This document shows positions 1 to 9,308 of a DNA stretch of 64,000 nt, one piece after another. The notes under the pieces are model-generated. The model made no database searches. It saw only the letters and a list, made by a program, of their open reading frames with translations, and had not been told where the DNA came from. The translations under genes and the position numbers were made by a program. Each line of letters starts with the position of its first letter. The first letter of the stretch is position 1. This stretch comes from Lewinellaceae bacterium (GTDB taxonomy: Bacteria > Bacteroidota > Bacteroidia > Chitinophagales > Saprospiraceae): positions 983,543 through 1,047,542 of the forward strand of contig JACJXW010000006.1 in NCBI GenBank assembly GCA_020636405.1, written 5' to 3'.

Positions 1-774
1 TATCAGGCTAGCCCCGCCGGCAGTTCCGAAGCGTATTATGACTATGCTACAGACAGTGAAGCTCAAATGGCTAAGCAAGCCTCCGCTGAGGAGGGTAGCC
101 AACCCGGATCGCTCACGCCCGAGAAGAAGGTCATACGAACCGCCGATATGCGGATGGAAGTGAAAGATTACCGGGAAGCGTTATCTGCCATCCGGAAACT
201 GGTGGCAACCTATGAGGCGGAGCTCACCAATGAGAATGAACAGCAATACGGAGAACGCCTGGAGAACAACCTGGTGATCCGGGTGCTTCCCCAACGCTTC
301 GACTCTCTGCTGTCCGAATTCGGGCAATTGGCGGCGCATGTGGACTTCAAGTCCATCAACACCGAAGATGTCACCCGCCAGTATATTGACCTGGAAACCC
401 GCCTGGCCTCCAAACGGGCGGTGGTTGAACGCTACCGGGAGTTGTTGAAGCAGGCAAAAAATGTGCAGGAAGTATTGGCAGTAGAGGAGAACCTTCGCAA
501 GGTAGTCGAAGAGATCGAGTCCATCGAAGGGCAACTGCGTTACCTCAGCCGCGAAGTGAATTACAGTACCATCCACCTTACCATTTATGAGAAAGGCAGC
601 CAGCTCAGCACCGGCCCCTCCTTCTGGGCCCGCATTGGCGAAGGGTTCGAAAATGGATGGAAATTGTTGAAAGAAATGGCAGTCGGCACCGTTACCATCT
701 GGCCGGTACTGCTGCTGCTGGGCGCATTTCTGTTCTGGATCATACGCCGGAAAAGGAAGCCCAAAGCCAATTAA
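1..774 (+). CDS. DUF4349 domain protein (5' end outside window)
   Basis: The reading frame is open from the first base, so the true start and probably a lipoprotein signal lie upstream; an internal ATG at 67 would give 235 residues. The body matches the DUF4349 pattern: a central domain with a conserved 'IDLETRLASKR' stretch, a long helical/coiled segment, and a C-terminal transmembrane helix (WPVLLLLGAFLFWII) followed by a basic tail (RRKRKPK). The family is membrane-anchored with unknown biochemical role. Family assignment is by pattern recognition; function is unknown. Confidence 0.75.
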   Translation, partial: YQASPAGSSEAYYDYATDSEAQMAKQASAEEGSQPGSLTPEKKVIRTADMRMEVKDYREALSAIRKLVATYEAELTNENEQQYGERLENNLVIRVLPQRFDSLLSEFGQLAAHVDFKSINTEDVTRQYIDLETRLASKRAVVERYRELLKQAKNVQEVLAVEENLRKVVEEIESIEGQLRYLSREVNYSTIHLTIYEKGSQLSTGPSFWARIGEGFENGWKLLKEMAVGTVTIWPVLLLLGAFLFWIIRRKRKPKAN

Positions 775-800
775 TTATTGGACTTTGAAAGCGCCGTTTT

Positions 801-853
801 GGAAGTCGGAAGTGGGAAAGCGGAAGGCGGAAAAATTCCCACTTCCGACTTCC
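801..853. repeat. Perfect 18-bp inverted repeat (terminator-like) between convergent genes
   Basis: The 18-mer at 801-818 (starting GGAAGTCGGAAG) is matched by its exact reverse complement at 836-853, with a 17-nt loop. It lies between the DUF4349 gene (+) and a small minus-strand ORF. No clear T-run follows, so termination is inferred from position only. The same 18-mer recurs at 38772-38789, so it is a dispersed repeat. Confidence 0.5.
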
Positions 854-867
854 CACTTCACTCTGGG

Positions 868-966
868 TCACCCCATTTTATTCTTCCCGGCAAATCCCAT
901 CACCAGTGGGATGAAAAACAAGACGACCGCAAAGAAGATCATCAGTGAGGCAGTTTCGGGAGTCAT
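868..966 (-). CDS. Small hydrophobic protein (32 aa)
   Basis: A 32-codon minus-strand frame starts with ATG at 966 and ends with TGA at 868. The product is one predicted membrane helix (IFFAVVLFFIPLVMGFAG) with a short acidic N-terminus and a basic C-terminus (KNKMG). Small single-helix proteins of this kind are frequent in Bacteroidota but are often not annotated. The coding call rests on the clean hydrophobic pattern only. Confidence 0.35.
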   Translation of the reverse strand: MTPETASLMIFFAVVLFFIPLVMGFAGKNKMG

Positions 967-1147
967 GGCTTCTGGATTTTGTTTTTGGATACCGGCAAGT
1001 TACCAAAACCGACAGGCCAGGGAAGTGATGGAAATCAGGGAGGAGAGTGATTTTTATTAGTACATCGTTCTTATCCTGGCTTTCGGGTGTCGGGGCTTGT
1101 TGGGGTGTTTCTGCTGTTTCTGGGGTTGCCCGGCCGTTCATGTATTG

Positions 1148-1198
1148 AACCCCAGAACCCCCAGAACCCCCACAAACCCAGAAACCCCAGCCCCCCCC
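1148..1198. repeat. Degenerate CCCCAGAAC-type simple repeat
   Basis: Short imperfect units of the type AACCCCAGAA / CCCCCA repeat up to the stop codon of the TonB receptor gene at 1199. It is one of several different simple-sequence arrays in the intergenic spacers of this window. No function is visible. Confidence 0.5.
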
Positions 1199-3475
1199 TC
1201 AGAACTTATAATCAACCCTTGCCGTCAGGTTGCGGGGCGCCTCCATGAGCGCAGGCCGGGTGGCATACTCAATATTGGCCGTATTGTTCAGCAGGAGCGT
1301 CAATTTCAGACTTTCGGAGAAGTTGTATCCTGTGCGGAGGTTGAGCAGCGTATACCCCTTGCTGTGTTCTTCCCGGAAACGCCGCACGCCGGCGAGCAGC
1401 ACCTCAAACAAGTTGTCAATGGCGACGAGCTGGCTGTTGTAAAATATTTCCGTGCCGAGGAAGAACCCTTTGTGGCTGCCCTCCAGGTCGAATTTGAACA
1501 GGTGCCGGGAGCGGTACTTCAGGACATTGGTTTCCATTTCAGAAGAACTCTGCGCATTGAACAGGGCCTGAGAGCCTTCCGGAGCATCGAGCCCGAACTC
1601 CTCAAATTTCGGGTCGATGTAGGTATAACCGGTAAGCAGGCTGACCGGGATACCCAGCAGTTTACCCCGCCCGGCGATGGTGGCTTCGAAGCCTTTAATA
1701 TCCGTCCCCCCGATGTTCACTGACTTGAAGCCCTGGCCGATGAAGTTGAACTCGATCATATCCTGATACCTGGAAATGAACCCGGCCAGGTCGACGAAAC
1801 CTTCAAACCCGTTGATGCGGAAACCCTGTTTGAGGCCCAGCTCGGCACTCCAGCCGGTCTCAGAGCCCAGGCTGGGGTTGGGCAGCACGCGGATAAAACC
1901 GGCATTGGTCCGGATAAACTTCTCGGCAACGGTAGGGAACCGATACCCTTGCCCCCAGGAAGCCCGGAAGTAGGAGGCTTCTCCCACCCGGTAGTTCAGG
2001 CCGATCCGGAAAACCGGACGGGATTCCCGCTCTTTAGTAATGGTATCCTGTTTGTTCTCATTGAAGTATGCCGGGCTGATGAGCACGTTGTTCTCATAGC
2101 GGAAACCGCCGCTGACATTGAGCCTGTCCATGAATTTTTTCTCCAGCTGCACGTAGGTGGCGATGTTGCGGGAGGTGTAGGTGGTGTCCCCGTAGAGTTC
2201 CGCCGAAATGGCCGTTCCGGATACTACGGCTCCGGCGGTGACCACTAATTCTGCCGGGGTTATCTGGCGTTGGAACTGGTACTCTCCGTAATACATATCC
2301 GAAGAGTTGGACTGGTCCTGGTCATTGTTGTTGTCTACGTTGTAAAAGCGGCCCTGCAGGCGATGCCGGTTGCCGCCTTTATCGTAGTAGGTGATGAAAG
2401 GGTCTATATTGAAGCGGGTGCGTTTCCGGTTGGACAAGGTATTGGGCGCGGCGATGTAGGCCATGGTGTCGGAAGCCCAGTACAGGAAGGCCGCCGTTTC
2501 ACCGAAGTTAAAGTTGCCGTTCAGGCCGATGGTCAGCCGGTCGGTCGCCCGGTAGCGGGTGCTGAAATTCGTGCGCCCGAACCGGCGGTAGGTATCCTTA
2601 TTGTAGTCTTCCTCCCGAACCAGATAGCCGCCCAGCACGAGGTCGAGCTTGCCGATCTTGCGGCGATGGGCCGCGCTGGCGCCAAAAGTATAGGGGGCGC
2701 TGTCCCACCATTTCAGGCGTTCATCCCTGGGGTTCATATAGGAGGTGTACCAGGTGGCCACTTCCGTTTCCGGCTTGGCTTTCGGGTAGGCGGTGCGCAC
2801 GTTGATGATGCCGTTCAGGGCCGAAGAGCCGTACAGGGCCGAGGCAGCCCCTTTGACCACCTCCACCTGGGCGATGTTCTCGACAGGCACGTCGTCCCAG
2901 TTCGGATAACCGGCGTCGGCGGTGAGGATGGGCATATCGTCCACCATGAGCAGAACGCGGCTGCCCGCCCCCTGAGAATACCCTGAACCACCACGGATAT
3001 TGGCCTGCCCGTCGATGATGGTCACACCGGGGATCTTCTCCAGGGCTTCGTCGATGGTGACCTTTCCGGTGCTCTTGATCAGGTCCGGGCGCAACACTTC
3101 GAGGGAAACGGTGACCTCACTGAGTGGCTTTTCGAACTTCCCGCTGGTTACCGTAGCGGTTTGGAGAACAGCGGCTTCCACTTCCAGGAAGGCGTCCAGT
3201 TTCATCACCTGGCCCGCCTCCAGCTTAATGGACTTGTTGTAGGGCTGGTAACCTACATACCGGATGGCCAGGCTGTAGTCGCCTGCGTCCAGCTCCAGGC
3301 TGTACGTCCCGTCGAAGTCAGTGATAGTACCGATATCGCCGGAGCGTACGGTTGCCGCGATCAGCGGTTCGCCGGTACTGGCGTCCACCACTTTCCCTTC
3401 AATGGTGGCTTTCTGTGCAATAGCGGTTTGAAAACATAGGGCCAAAAGGCAGAAAAATGTAAAAAATTTGCTCAT
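1199..3475 (-). CDS. TonB-dependent outer-membrane receptor
   Basis: The 758-residue protein starts with a signal peptide (MSKFFTFFCLLALCFQTAIA). It continues with a carboxypeptidase-regulatory-like domain (about residues 22-95, 'IEGKVVDASTGEPLIAATV') and a plug domain (about 118-230) with the typical 'VEVVKGAASALYGSSALNG' motif. A long beta-barrel follows, ending in an aromatic residue (RVDYKF). Such receptors import siderophores, cobalamin, glycans or peptides across the outer membrane using TonB energy. The substrate cannot be told; no SusD partner is adjacent, which argues against a polysaccharide-utilisation pair. Confidence 0.93.
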   Translation of the reverse strand: MSKFFTFFCLLALCFQTAIAQKATIEGKVVDASTGEPLIAATVRSGDIGTITDFDGTYSLELDAGDYSLAIRYVGYQPYNKSIKLEAGQVMKLDAFLEVEAAVLQTATVTSGKFEKPLSEVTVSLEVLRPDLIKSTGKVTIDEALEKIPGVTIIDGQANIRGGSGYSQGAGSRVLLMVDDMPILTADAGYPNWDDVPVENIAQVEVVKGAASALYGSSALNGIINVRTAYPKAKPETEVATWYTSYMNPRDERLKWWDSAPYTFGASAAHRRKIGKLDLVLGGYLVREEDYNKDTYRRFGRTNFSTRYRATDRLTIGLNGNFNFGETAAFLYWASDTMAYIAAPNTLSNRKRTRFNIDPFITYYDKGGNRHRLQGRFYNVDNNNDQDQSNSSDMYYGEYQFQRQITPAELVVTAGAVVSGTAISAELYGDTTYTSRNIATYVQLEKKFMDRLNVSGGFRYENNVLISPAYFNENKQDTITKERESRPVFRIGLNYRVGEASYFRASWGQGYRFPTVAEKFIRTNAGFIRVLPNPSLGSETGWSAELGLKQGFRINGFEGFVDLAGFISRYQDMIEFNFIGQGFKSVNIGGTDIKGFEATIAGRGKLLGIPVSLLTGYTYIDPKFEEFGLDAPEGSQALFNAQSSSEMETNVLKYRSRHLFKFDLEGSHKGFFLGTEIFYNSQLVAIDNLFEVLLAGVRRFREEHSKGYTLLNLRTGYNFSESLKLTLLLNNTANIEYATRPALMEAPRNLTARVDYKF

Positions 3476-3784
3476 GCGTAGTGTTTTGCGTTATGAGTAT
3501 ACATTTTCTTTTACACCGGCCCATAGAGCAATTCAGGGAGGCGAAAATAGGACAAAATATGGGTTATCGGCTAAAATTAACAGAAATTGTAATATACAGG
3601 ATGGATATGTAAGGACAATTTTTTACTTTTGCTCTCGCCCTCGAAGTAAATCTATCTCCACTATTTTTGCACCCTATCCGTTTAGTCGGCTCTTATCCTT
3701 ATTTTTCCTTTTGGGGAAAATTAGGGTACAAATATTCTATCTTGCTATTATCATTCATGACAACACAATCAAACCTTAGTAATT
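3476..3784. other. Divergent intergenic region, AT-rich
   Basis: This 309-bp spacer separates the divergent TonB receptor and a T9SS cargo gene. On the + strand it contains two matches to the Bacteroidota -7 element TAnnTTTG (TACTTTTG at 3624-3631 and TATTTTTG at 3662-3669). Neither has a convincing TTTG box 19 bp upstream, so they are only candidates for the promoter of the gene at 3785. Nothing else is recognised. Confidence 0.4.
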
Positions 3785-4600
3785 ATGAAGAAAGTTGTAC
3801 TCCTCTTTTTGGGATTTATTGCCTGGAATTTTGTCAGTGCCCAGGAAACGACCTGTGATCCCGACCAGAATGTAGCGGATACGGTAGTGGTAGCGCCGCT
3901 GCCCCAATCTGTAGGCCGCCCGGATGGAGGAATTGTGGACACGGCCTGCGCCGATGAATACTACAAGTTTGTTTTCACCTTTAATATTCCGGCAACTTAC
4001 ACTACTCCTTTTGGCCCCGCAGCGATCACTAACGTGAGCATTGCCACCGATGGTGCAGTAGAAAACATGCCTGCTTCTTTCGACTACGTTTGCAATCCTC
4101 CGAACTGTGTATTCAATGCCGAAACTAAAGGCTGTGTGGTGCTTTTTGGCACCCCTACTGCCGGCGAGGTAATGGCCCACGACCTCAAGGTGACTGCAAA
4201 CGTGGCGCTTACCGGAATTCCTCTGCCCCTAACGCTTACCCTTCCCGATGACCTGGAGGCGGAAAGCCACTACTACCTGGTGGTCAAACCCGCTGGGTCA
4301 GCCAACTGCTTTATGGTGGATACCCGGGAAAGTTTCGCTTCCCAGTTCAGCATCAGCAACCAGCCGAACCCAGGCAGCGGCTGGACGCAGATACAGGTCA
4401 ATGCCCAGTCCGGCGGCGCCTTCGACTTTTTGGTGAGCGATATGCTCGGCCAAAAGCTGCACCGCGAACGGGTAACCATCCTGCCCGGAGACAATACGAT
4501 AGAATACAACGGCAGCCACCTGCCCAATGGCGTTTACCTCTACAGCCTCAGCAACGGCCGCGAAATGGTGACGCGCAAGATGATCATCAGCCGGCAGTAA
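3785..4600 (+). CDS. Secreted protein with type IX secretion sorting domain
   Basis: The 271-residue protein has an N-terminal signal peptide (MKKVVLLFLGFIAWNFVSAQ). A unique middle region follows with six or more cysteines, then a C-terminal domain of about 75 residues. That domain ends in the T9SS type A pattern, including 'NGVYLYSLSNG' and 'TRKMIISRQ'. It should cross the inner membrane by Sec and the outer membrane by the type IX system, to be released or attached. The middle part resembles the N-terminal half of the next gene's product (both contain 'GTP..G' and beta-sandwich-like stretches), so the two may be related cargo proteins. Function is unknown. Confidence 0.8.
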   Translation: MKKVVLLFLGFIAWNFVSAQETTCDPDQNVADTVVVAPLPQSVGRPDGGIVDTACADEYYKFVFTFNIPATYTTPFGPAAITNVSIATDGAVENMPASFDYVCNPPNCVFNAETKGCVVLFGTPTAGEVMAHDLKVTANVALTGIPLPLTLTLPDDLEAESHYYLVVKPAGSANCFMVDTRESFASQFSISNQPNPGSGWTQIQVNAQSGGAFDFLVSDMLGQKLHRERVTILPGDNTIEYNGSHLPNGVYLYSLSNGREMVTRKMIISRQ

Positions 4601-4995
4601 GTGATCGAGGACGGCTCCCCGGCTCCGTACCTGCTGCTTCGCAATAAGCGACAGCGCAGGTGCGGTGCGGTGTTCTCCTCAAACCGGCCTGGGTGGGATG
4701 TGCGTTCCCTTAGGTTCGCACATCGCACCTTATCTTACATGTATAATGGCGGTTGTCTTTTAGCTCCAAATGTCTAATCCCTTCTGATTTTGGAGCGAGG
4801 CCGTTGTGCCACCCTGCAACATTAAGGCTTCGCTCCTATTTCCTGATGATTCCGGAGTACTGTCCTTCGGGCAATTGCTCGTTTATTGCGAGGCAGGGAG
4901 ATGAGATCCTGATCGCGCGTTCAAAGGCTGCCGGTGGTGGCCAGAACCCTGTAATAGCATCCCCTTTCCACGCCTCGCCAACAAAAGTCATTATT
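4601..4995. other. Intergenic region without recognised feature
   Basis: About 395 bp lie between two T9SS cargo genes. The frame of the downstream gene stays open upstream to 4753, but the signal peptide begins at the ATG at 4996, so this stretch is probably untranslated. No promoter, terminator or repeat stands out. Confidence 0.4.
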
Positions 4996-6807
4996 ATGTT
5001 GAAGCTACACTTACTTGCTTTGTTTTTGGGTGCCTTCACCCTCTGCCTTCAGGCACAGGCCGGCTGCCCGGATTGTAGGATTGAATTACCTGCCGGCCTG
5101 CCGGAGGATACCATCTTCCTGAGCAGCGCCGCCGACGGGCAGGTTGGCATTTATTATGATTCGGACCTCAGTTTTCGCATGCCGAAGACGACCACGCCGG
5201 TCAATGCCACCGACCCGGATACCCCGCCGGGGCTGGGCATCAATCAGATCACCATCACTTCGGTTTCCAACCTGCCTCCCGGCCTAAGCTGGGAAGCCAG
5301 CCAGACTGTATTTAACGTTTCTGAAGAAACGGACGGTTGCGTCAAATTCTGCGGCACTCCTATCATTCCCGGCTTTTATAACGTGGAGGTTGTGGTAAAT
5401 GCAGAAGTGTTGTTTGTCTCGCAGGTTTCTTCCTTCTCCTTTCCGATCCTGATCCTGCCGGGAACCAGTGTGACGGAGGGCTTTACGCTGTCCAACAACA
5501 GCGGCTGCGGGAGTGTGTCCGCCAGTTTTTCCAATAATGTGCCCTCTGGTGGCAATGAGGGCTATACTTATCTTTGGGATTTTGGGAACGGCAATATGTC
5601 GGTTGCCGAAAATCCCGGCTCCCAGGTATATACTGAAGCCGGCGCTTATGAAGTCCGTTACCAGTCGGTAATCGATACTTTCGGCTTCCTGCTTACCGAG
5701 GTAGTGGTAGAAAGTGTTGAATGCAACGACCTGTTCAATAATGCTCCCGACCTGCGCATCGAAGTCTGGGATCCGGATGGGGAGCGCATCCTGGAGACCG
5801 CGCACATTGAGAACGCTCAGACACCTCTTGCCTTTACCGTCAACCTCTTTCTGGGAGAGGGCAATTACGTCTTGCGGGTAATGGATGAAGACAGTGGTAT
5901 ACAGGGCGGGGACGACGAGTGCGGCGCCATCAATTTCAACCGGTTTTCCAATGGTTCCTTCACCAACGGAGGGCTGCAGGCCCGCCTGAACATTTTCCAT
6001 CCGGTGGACACCATCCGTTCTGTGGACACCGTTCGGGTATATGCACAACCGGATGCTCCCCTGCTGGAAGGCGACGGGCCGGCCGTTCTTTGTGAAGGAG
6101 ATAACTATTTGCTCACTGTTGCCAATGGCTACAGCACCGGGCTGCAGTGGTACCAGGACAGCCTGCCGCTGATCGAGGTGGACGGCCCGGAACTAAACGT
6201 GGATGCCGAAGGCCGATACTGGGTGACGTATACGACAACGGATGGTTGCAGCGCTACCTCTGCAGTGGAGCACCTGATCTTCAATCCGCTGCCCGATCCT
6301 CCCATTTTCCAGAACTTCAACAACCTGCTGACCCTTTATGCTCCGGAAAACCTGCCGGAAAACTATACACTGCAGTGGTACCGGGATGGCTTGCTCATTG
6401 AAGGGGCGAATGAGACGGAATATTGCATGGAGGCGAATGGCGCCTATCGGCTTGAGGTAACCGACGTGCTTACGGGATGCAGCAGCACTTATGAGCTCCA
6501 GTCTACCTACAACCCCGCTTTTCCGGGCTGCATTACTTCGGGAACGGCAGAAGAAGAACTGGTGGGCCTCCGGGTTTATCCCAATCCGGCCTTCGATATG
6601 CTTTACCTGGAAGGCGAGGTTGGCGCTGAACCGGTACACGCCATTTTGTACAACATTCAGGGGCAGATGATGCAAGAATTCCTGAGCCGTCCTGTTGGCG
6701 GCTGGTTCCGGGAACGCATGGGCCTGAGCCTGTACCCGGCAGGGATCTACTTTGTCGAGATCCGCTCGGGGCAACGGTTGGCGCGGGTAAAAGTGGTGAA
6801 GTACTAG
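4996..6807 (+). CDS. Secreted PKD-domain protein with type IX sorting domain
   Basis: The start at 4996 was chosen because it opens a clear signal peptide (MLKLHLLALFLGAFTLCLQAQA); an in-frame upstream start at 4753 would bury it. The 603-residue product has a PKD-like domain in the first half ('YTYLWDFGNGNMSVAENPG'). Two Ig-like repeats follow with the recurring pattern 'LQWYQDSLPL'/'LQWYRDGLLI'. A T9SS type A C-terminal domain ends it ('VYPNPAFDMLYLEGE', 'LYPAGIYFVEIRSG', 'ARVKVVKY'). It is probably a surface or released adhesion or scaffold protein; no enzymatic motif is visible. Confidence 0.88.
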   Translation: MLKLHLLALFLGAFTLCLQAQAGCPDCRIELPAGLPEDTIFLSSAADGQVGIYYDSDLSFRMPKTTTPVNATDPDTPPGLGINQITITSVSNLPPGLSWEASQTVFNVSEETDGCVKFCGTPIIPGFYNVEVVVNAEVLFVSQVSSFSFPILILPGTSVTEGFTLSNNSGCGSVSASFSNNVPSGGNEGYTYLWDFGNGNMSVAENPGSQVYTEAGAYEVRYQSVIDTFGFLLTEVVVESVECNDLFNNAPDLRIEVWDPDGERILETAHIENAQTPLAFTVNLFLGEGNYVLRVMDEDSGIQGGDDECGAINFNRFSNGSFTNGGLQARLNIFHPVDTIRSVDTVRVYAQPDAPLLEGDGPAVLCEGDNYLLTVANGYSTGLQWYQDSLPLIEVDGPELNVDAEGRYWVTYTTTDGCSATSAVEHLIFNPLPDPPIFQNFNNLLTLYAPENLPENYTLQWYRDGLLIEGANETEYCMEANGAYRLEVTDVLTGCSSTYELQSTYNPAFPGCITSGTAEEELVGLRVYPNPAFDMLYLEGEVGAEPVHAILYNIQGQMMQEFLSRPVGGWFRERMGLSLYPAGIYFVEIRSGQRLARVKVVKY

Positions 6808-7274
6808 GAGGCTGTTGGCACGAATGAACACTCGTCGGATAAGACTGTCTACCGCATGGGAGCTACAGCCGTGGCTTGGCTCCCAATATTCATACCTGCA
6901 ATTTTTTCGGCTGTCGATCTGACGTTGGGAACTGTTGGAAGCAGGTGAGCTGAAGCAGCCTGCCGCCGTTGCGAACACGGAAATCCGGACCGCGAACTTG
7001 TCCAACCTTAGACGGGGAGCCACTTTTTCTCGTTAAATCTTGTAAACCAGTTTAAAAAATATTTTAAAAATACTATATTGAGCCTCGTTTGCCGGTTTAA
7101 GCCAAAGTGTTGTTCATTTTGACGCTGAAAGTGTCATTATAAATTAGCAAATTAGCCTTAGCTTTGGCCCAAACCTCGAAACGGGTTGATTTACAGGGTA
7201 GATCCTCATCCGTTACCATAATCCCATCTGAACTGCGTAAAACCTTAGGTTTGCTCTTACGAACGACAAGAATT
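6808..7274. other. Intergenic region, AT-rich toward its 3' end
   Basis: This 467-bp spacer separates the PKD protein from the S9 peptidase. The right half is AT-rich and contains a short hairpin around 7119-7137 (TGACGC...GTGTCA). A coding frame extends upstream of the peptidase start to 7164, but that extension lacks domain character. No firm promoter was identified. Confidence 0.35.
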
Positions 7275-9161
7275 ATGACTGTTCATATTGAGAAAAGGGA
7301 AATTGGTAACCTGGTAATTGAAAATATTCCCGAGATCCCTGAAATACTTAACAAACGGCTTACTCATTACCACAATACCCGCGACGCCCATTTGGCCGAC
7401 TGGCTGAACCAGGGCCGGGGTTTGCTCATCAGTACCCGTTTTGGGGAGTCGGCTCAGCTTCACATCGTAGAACATCCAGGAGCGACGCGCCAGCAGGCCA
7501 CCTTTTTTCCTGAACCCATCTTCAGCGCCAGCGTTTGCCCGGCGCCCGGTGCCAACGGCTTTCTATTTGCCAAGGATGTCGGTGGCAACGAAAATTACCA
7601 GCTCTACTACTTCAACCTGGATTCCGGACAGTATTACCTGCTGACGGATGGCGTTTCCAAGCACGGCAGCGGCCTGTGGAACCGGCAGGGCACCGCCATA
7701 GCCTACAACAGCACCAAAGGCAACCACAAAGATCATGGCCTGTATCTCTATTCTTTCGGGGAGCTACCCGGCGAGCGCCTTATTTTTGAGGGGGAAGGGT
7801 ACTGGTATCCCATCGACTGGTCGCCCAGCGGGCGGGAACTCACCGTCATCAATTACCGGTCGATCAATGAGAGCTTTCTGTACCGGCTCGATATCGGCAG
7901 CGGCGAGCTGTCGCCGGTCCTGGCAAAGCCTGACGTGGCCTGCCGGGGAGGCTTCTGGAACGCCGACGGCACGGAGATCGTCTACGCCTCCGACGAGTTT
8001 TCGGAATCCCGGCAGCTGACCCGTTATCACCTCAGGGACGGGCGGCAGGAGGCGTTGGCTCAAAACCTGCCCTGGGAAGTGGAGGCCATCCGCTATTCTC
8101 CGGACGGGCGGTCTCTTGCCTTTGTACTCAATGACAATGGCATCTCCCGGCTGTACTTCCTGGATGTAGCTACCGGCGAATATAAGCCTTTTACCGGCTT
8201 GCCGGACGGAATAATCAGTGCGCTGCGGTGGCGCCCCGACGGGAAGCAGCTGGCCATCACCGTGGACACCCCTCAGGCGCCTGCCGACGTATACGTGGTC
8301 AACCTACAGGATTCCACTGCTTGCCGGTGGACCTACAGCGAGGCCGGCGGGCTCGACCCCTGCCGCTTCATTAAGCCCAAGCTGATCCAGTATCCTTCCT
8401 TCGATCAGGTAGAAGGCCAACCGAGGCGTATCCCTGCCTTTTATTTCAAACCGGCCAAAGGGGAAGGCCCCTTTCCGGTGCTGATCTATATTCACGGCGG
8501 CCCGGAGAGCCAGTACCGCCCCGGGTTTTCCCCTACGTTCCAGTATTACCTCAACGAGCTGGGTGTGGCGGTCGTGGCCCCTAACGTAAGGGGTTCTTCC
8601 GGCTACGGAAAGAGTTTCCTGAAGCTGGACAATGGGTTTAAGCGGGAAGATTCCGTCAAAGACATCGGCAAATTGCTCGATTGGGTGGAGGAGCAACCGG
8701 AGTTGGATCACTCGCGGGTGGCCGTCATTGGCGGCTCTTATGGCGGGTACATGGTGCTGGCCTCGATGGCGCACTTCAACAGCCGCTTGCGGTGTGGGGT
8801 GGATATTGTCGGCATCAGCAACTTTGTGACCTTCCTGGAAAATACCAAGTCCTACCGCCGAAACCTGAGGCGGGTGGAATACGGCGACGAACGCAACCCC
8901 CGCATGCGCCGCCACCTGGAGCGCATCTCGCCAACGGCAAATGCCCATAAGATCAGCAAGCCCATGCTGATCGTCCAGGGGCTCAACGACCCCAGGGTGC
9001 CGGCAAGCGAGGCCGAACAAATGCTCCATGCCATTCGTAAGAACGGGGGAGAGGCCTGGTACCTGCTGGCCAAAGATGAGGGCCACGGCTTCCGGAAGAA
9101 AGTCAACCGGGATTACTACAATAAGGCGGTCATCCTGTTCCTGCAGCGCTATCTGTTGTAG
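7275..9161 (+). CDS. S9 family serine peptidase (prolyl oligopeptidase / acylaminoacyl-peptidase type)
   Basis: The 628-residue protein (start at ATG 7275) has an N-terminal beta-propeller built of WD40/PD40-like blades (for example 'WSPSGRELTVINYRS' and 'RYSPDGRSLAFVLND'). A C-terminal alpha/beta hydrolase domain follows from about residue 380. The catalytic triad is visible: Ser488 in GGSYGGY, Asp572 in GLNDPRV and His604 in DEGHGF; the oxyanion 'YIHGGPESQ' is also present. Such enzymes cleave short peptides after proline or remove acylated N-terminal residues. No signal peptide is evident, so it is probably cytoplasmic. Confidence 0.92.
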   Translation: MTVHIEKREIGNLVIENIPEIPEILNKRLTHYHNTRDAHLADWLNQGRGLLISTRFGESAQLHIVEHPGATRQQATFFPEPIFSASVCPAPGANGFLFAKDVGGNENYQLYYFNLDSGQYYLLTDGVSKHGSGLWNRQGTAIAYNSTKGNHKDHGLYLYSFGELPGERLIFEGEGYWYPIDWSPSGRELTVINYRSINESFLYRLDIGSGELSPVLAKPDVACRGGFWNADGTEIVYASDEFSESRQLTRYHLRDGRQEALAQNLPWEVEAIRYSPDGRSLAFVLNDNGISRLYFLDVATGEYKPFTGLPDGIISALRWRPDGKQLAITVDTPQAPADVYVVNLQDSTACRWTYSEAGGLDPCRFIKPKLIQYPSFDQVEGQPRRIPAFYFKPAKGEGPFPVLIYIHGGPESQYRPGFSPTFQYYLNELGVAVVAPNVRGSSGYGKSFLKLDNGFKREDSVKDIGKLLDWVEEQPELDHSRVAVIGGSYGGYMVLASMAHFNSRLRCGVDIVGISNFVTFLENTKSYRRNLRRVEYGDERNPRMRRHLERISPTANAHKISKPMLIVQGLNDPRVPASEAEQMLHAIRKNGGEAWYLLAKDEGHGFRKKVNRDYYNKAVILFLQRYLL

Positions 9162-9308
9162 GGGCGGCTGCGGCGCCTTTCGCAGCCGGAGCGTGGGCGC
9201 CTAAAAATATTTCTCCTTCAGATTTTCTTATTTTTGGAGGGCGCAACCAATGGAACCCAGCAGCATTGTTATCATTGGAAGTTCAAAAAACCAAAACAAA
9301 GCAGGCTG

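Noticed and set aside
785..1060. Plus-strand frame after the DUF4349 gene
   Set aside because: It starts with TTG inside an inverted repeat and encodes simple-repeat sequence; the minus-strand 32-codon ORF is a better candidate.
2270..2986. Open frame antisense to the TonB receptor
   Set aside because: Shadow frame; the minus-strand receptor is complete with signal peptide, plug and barrel.
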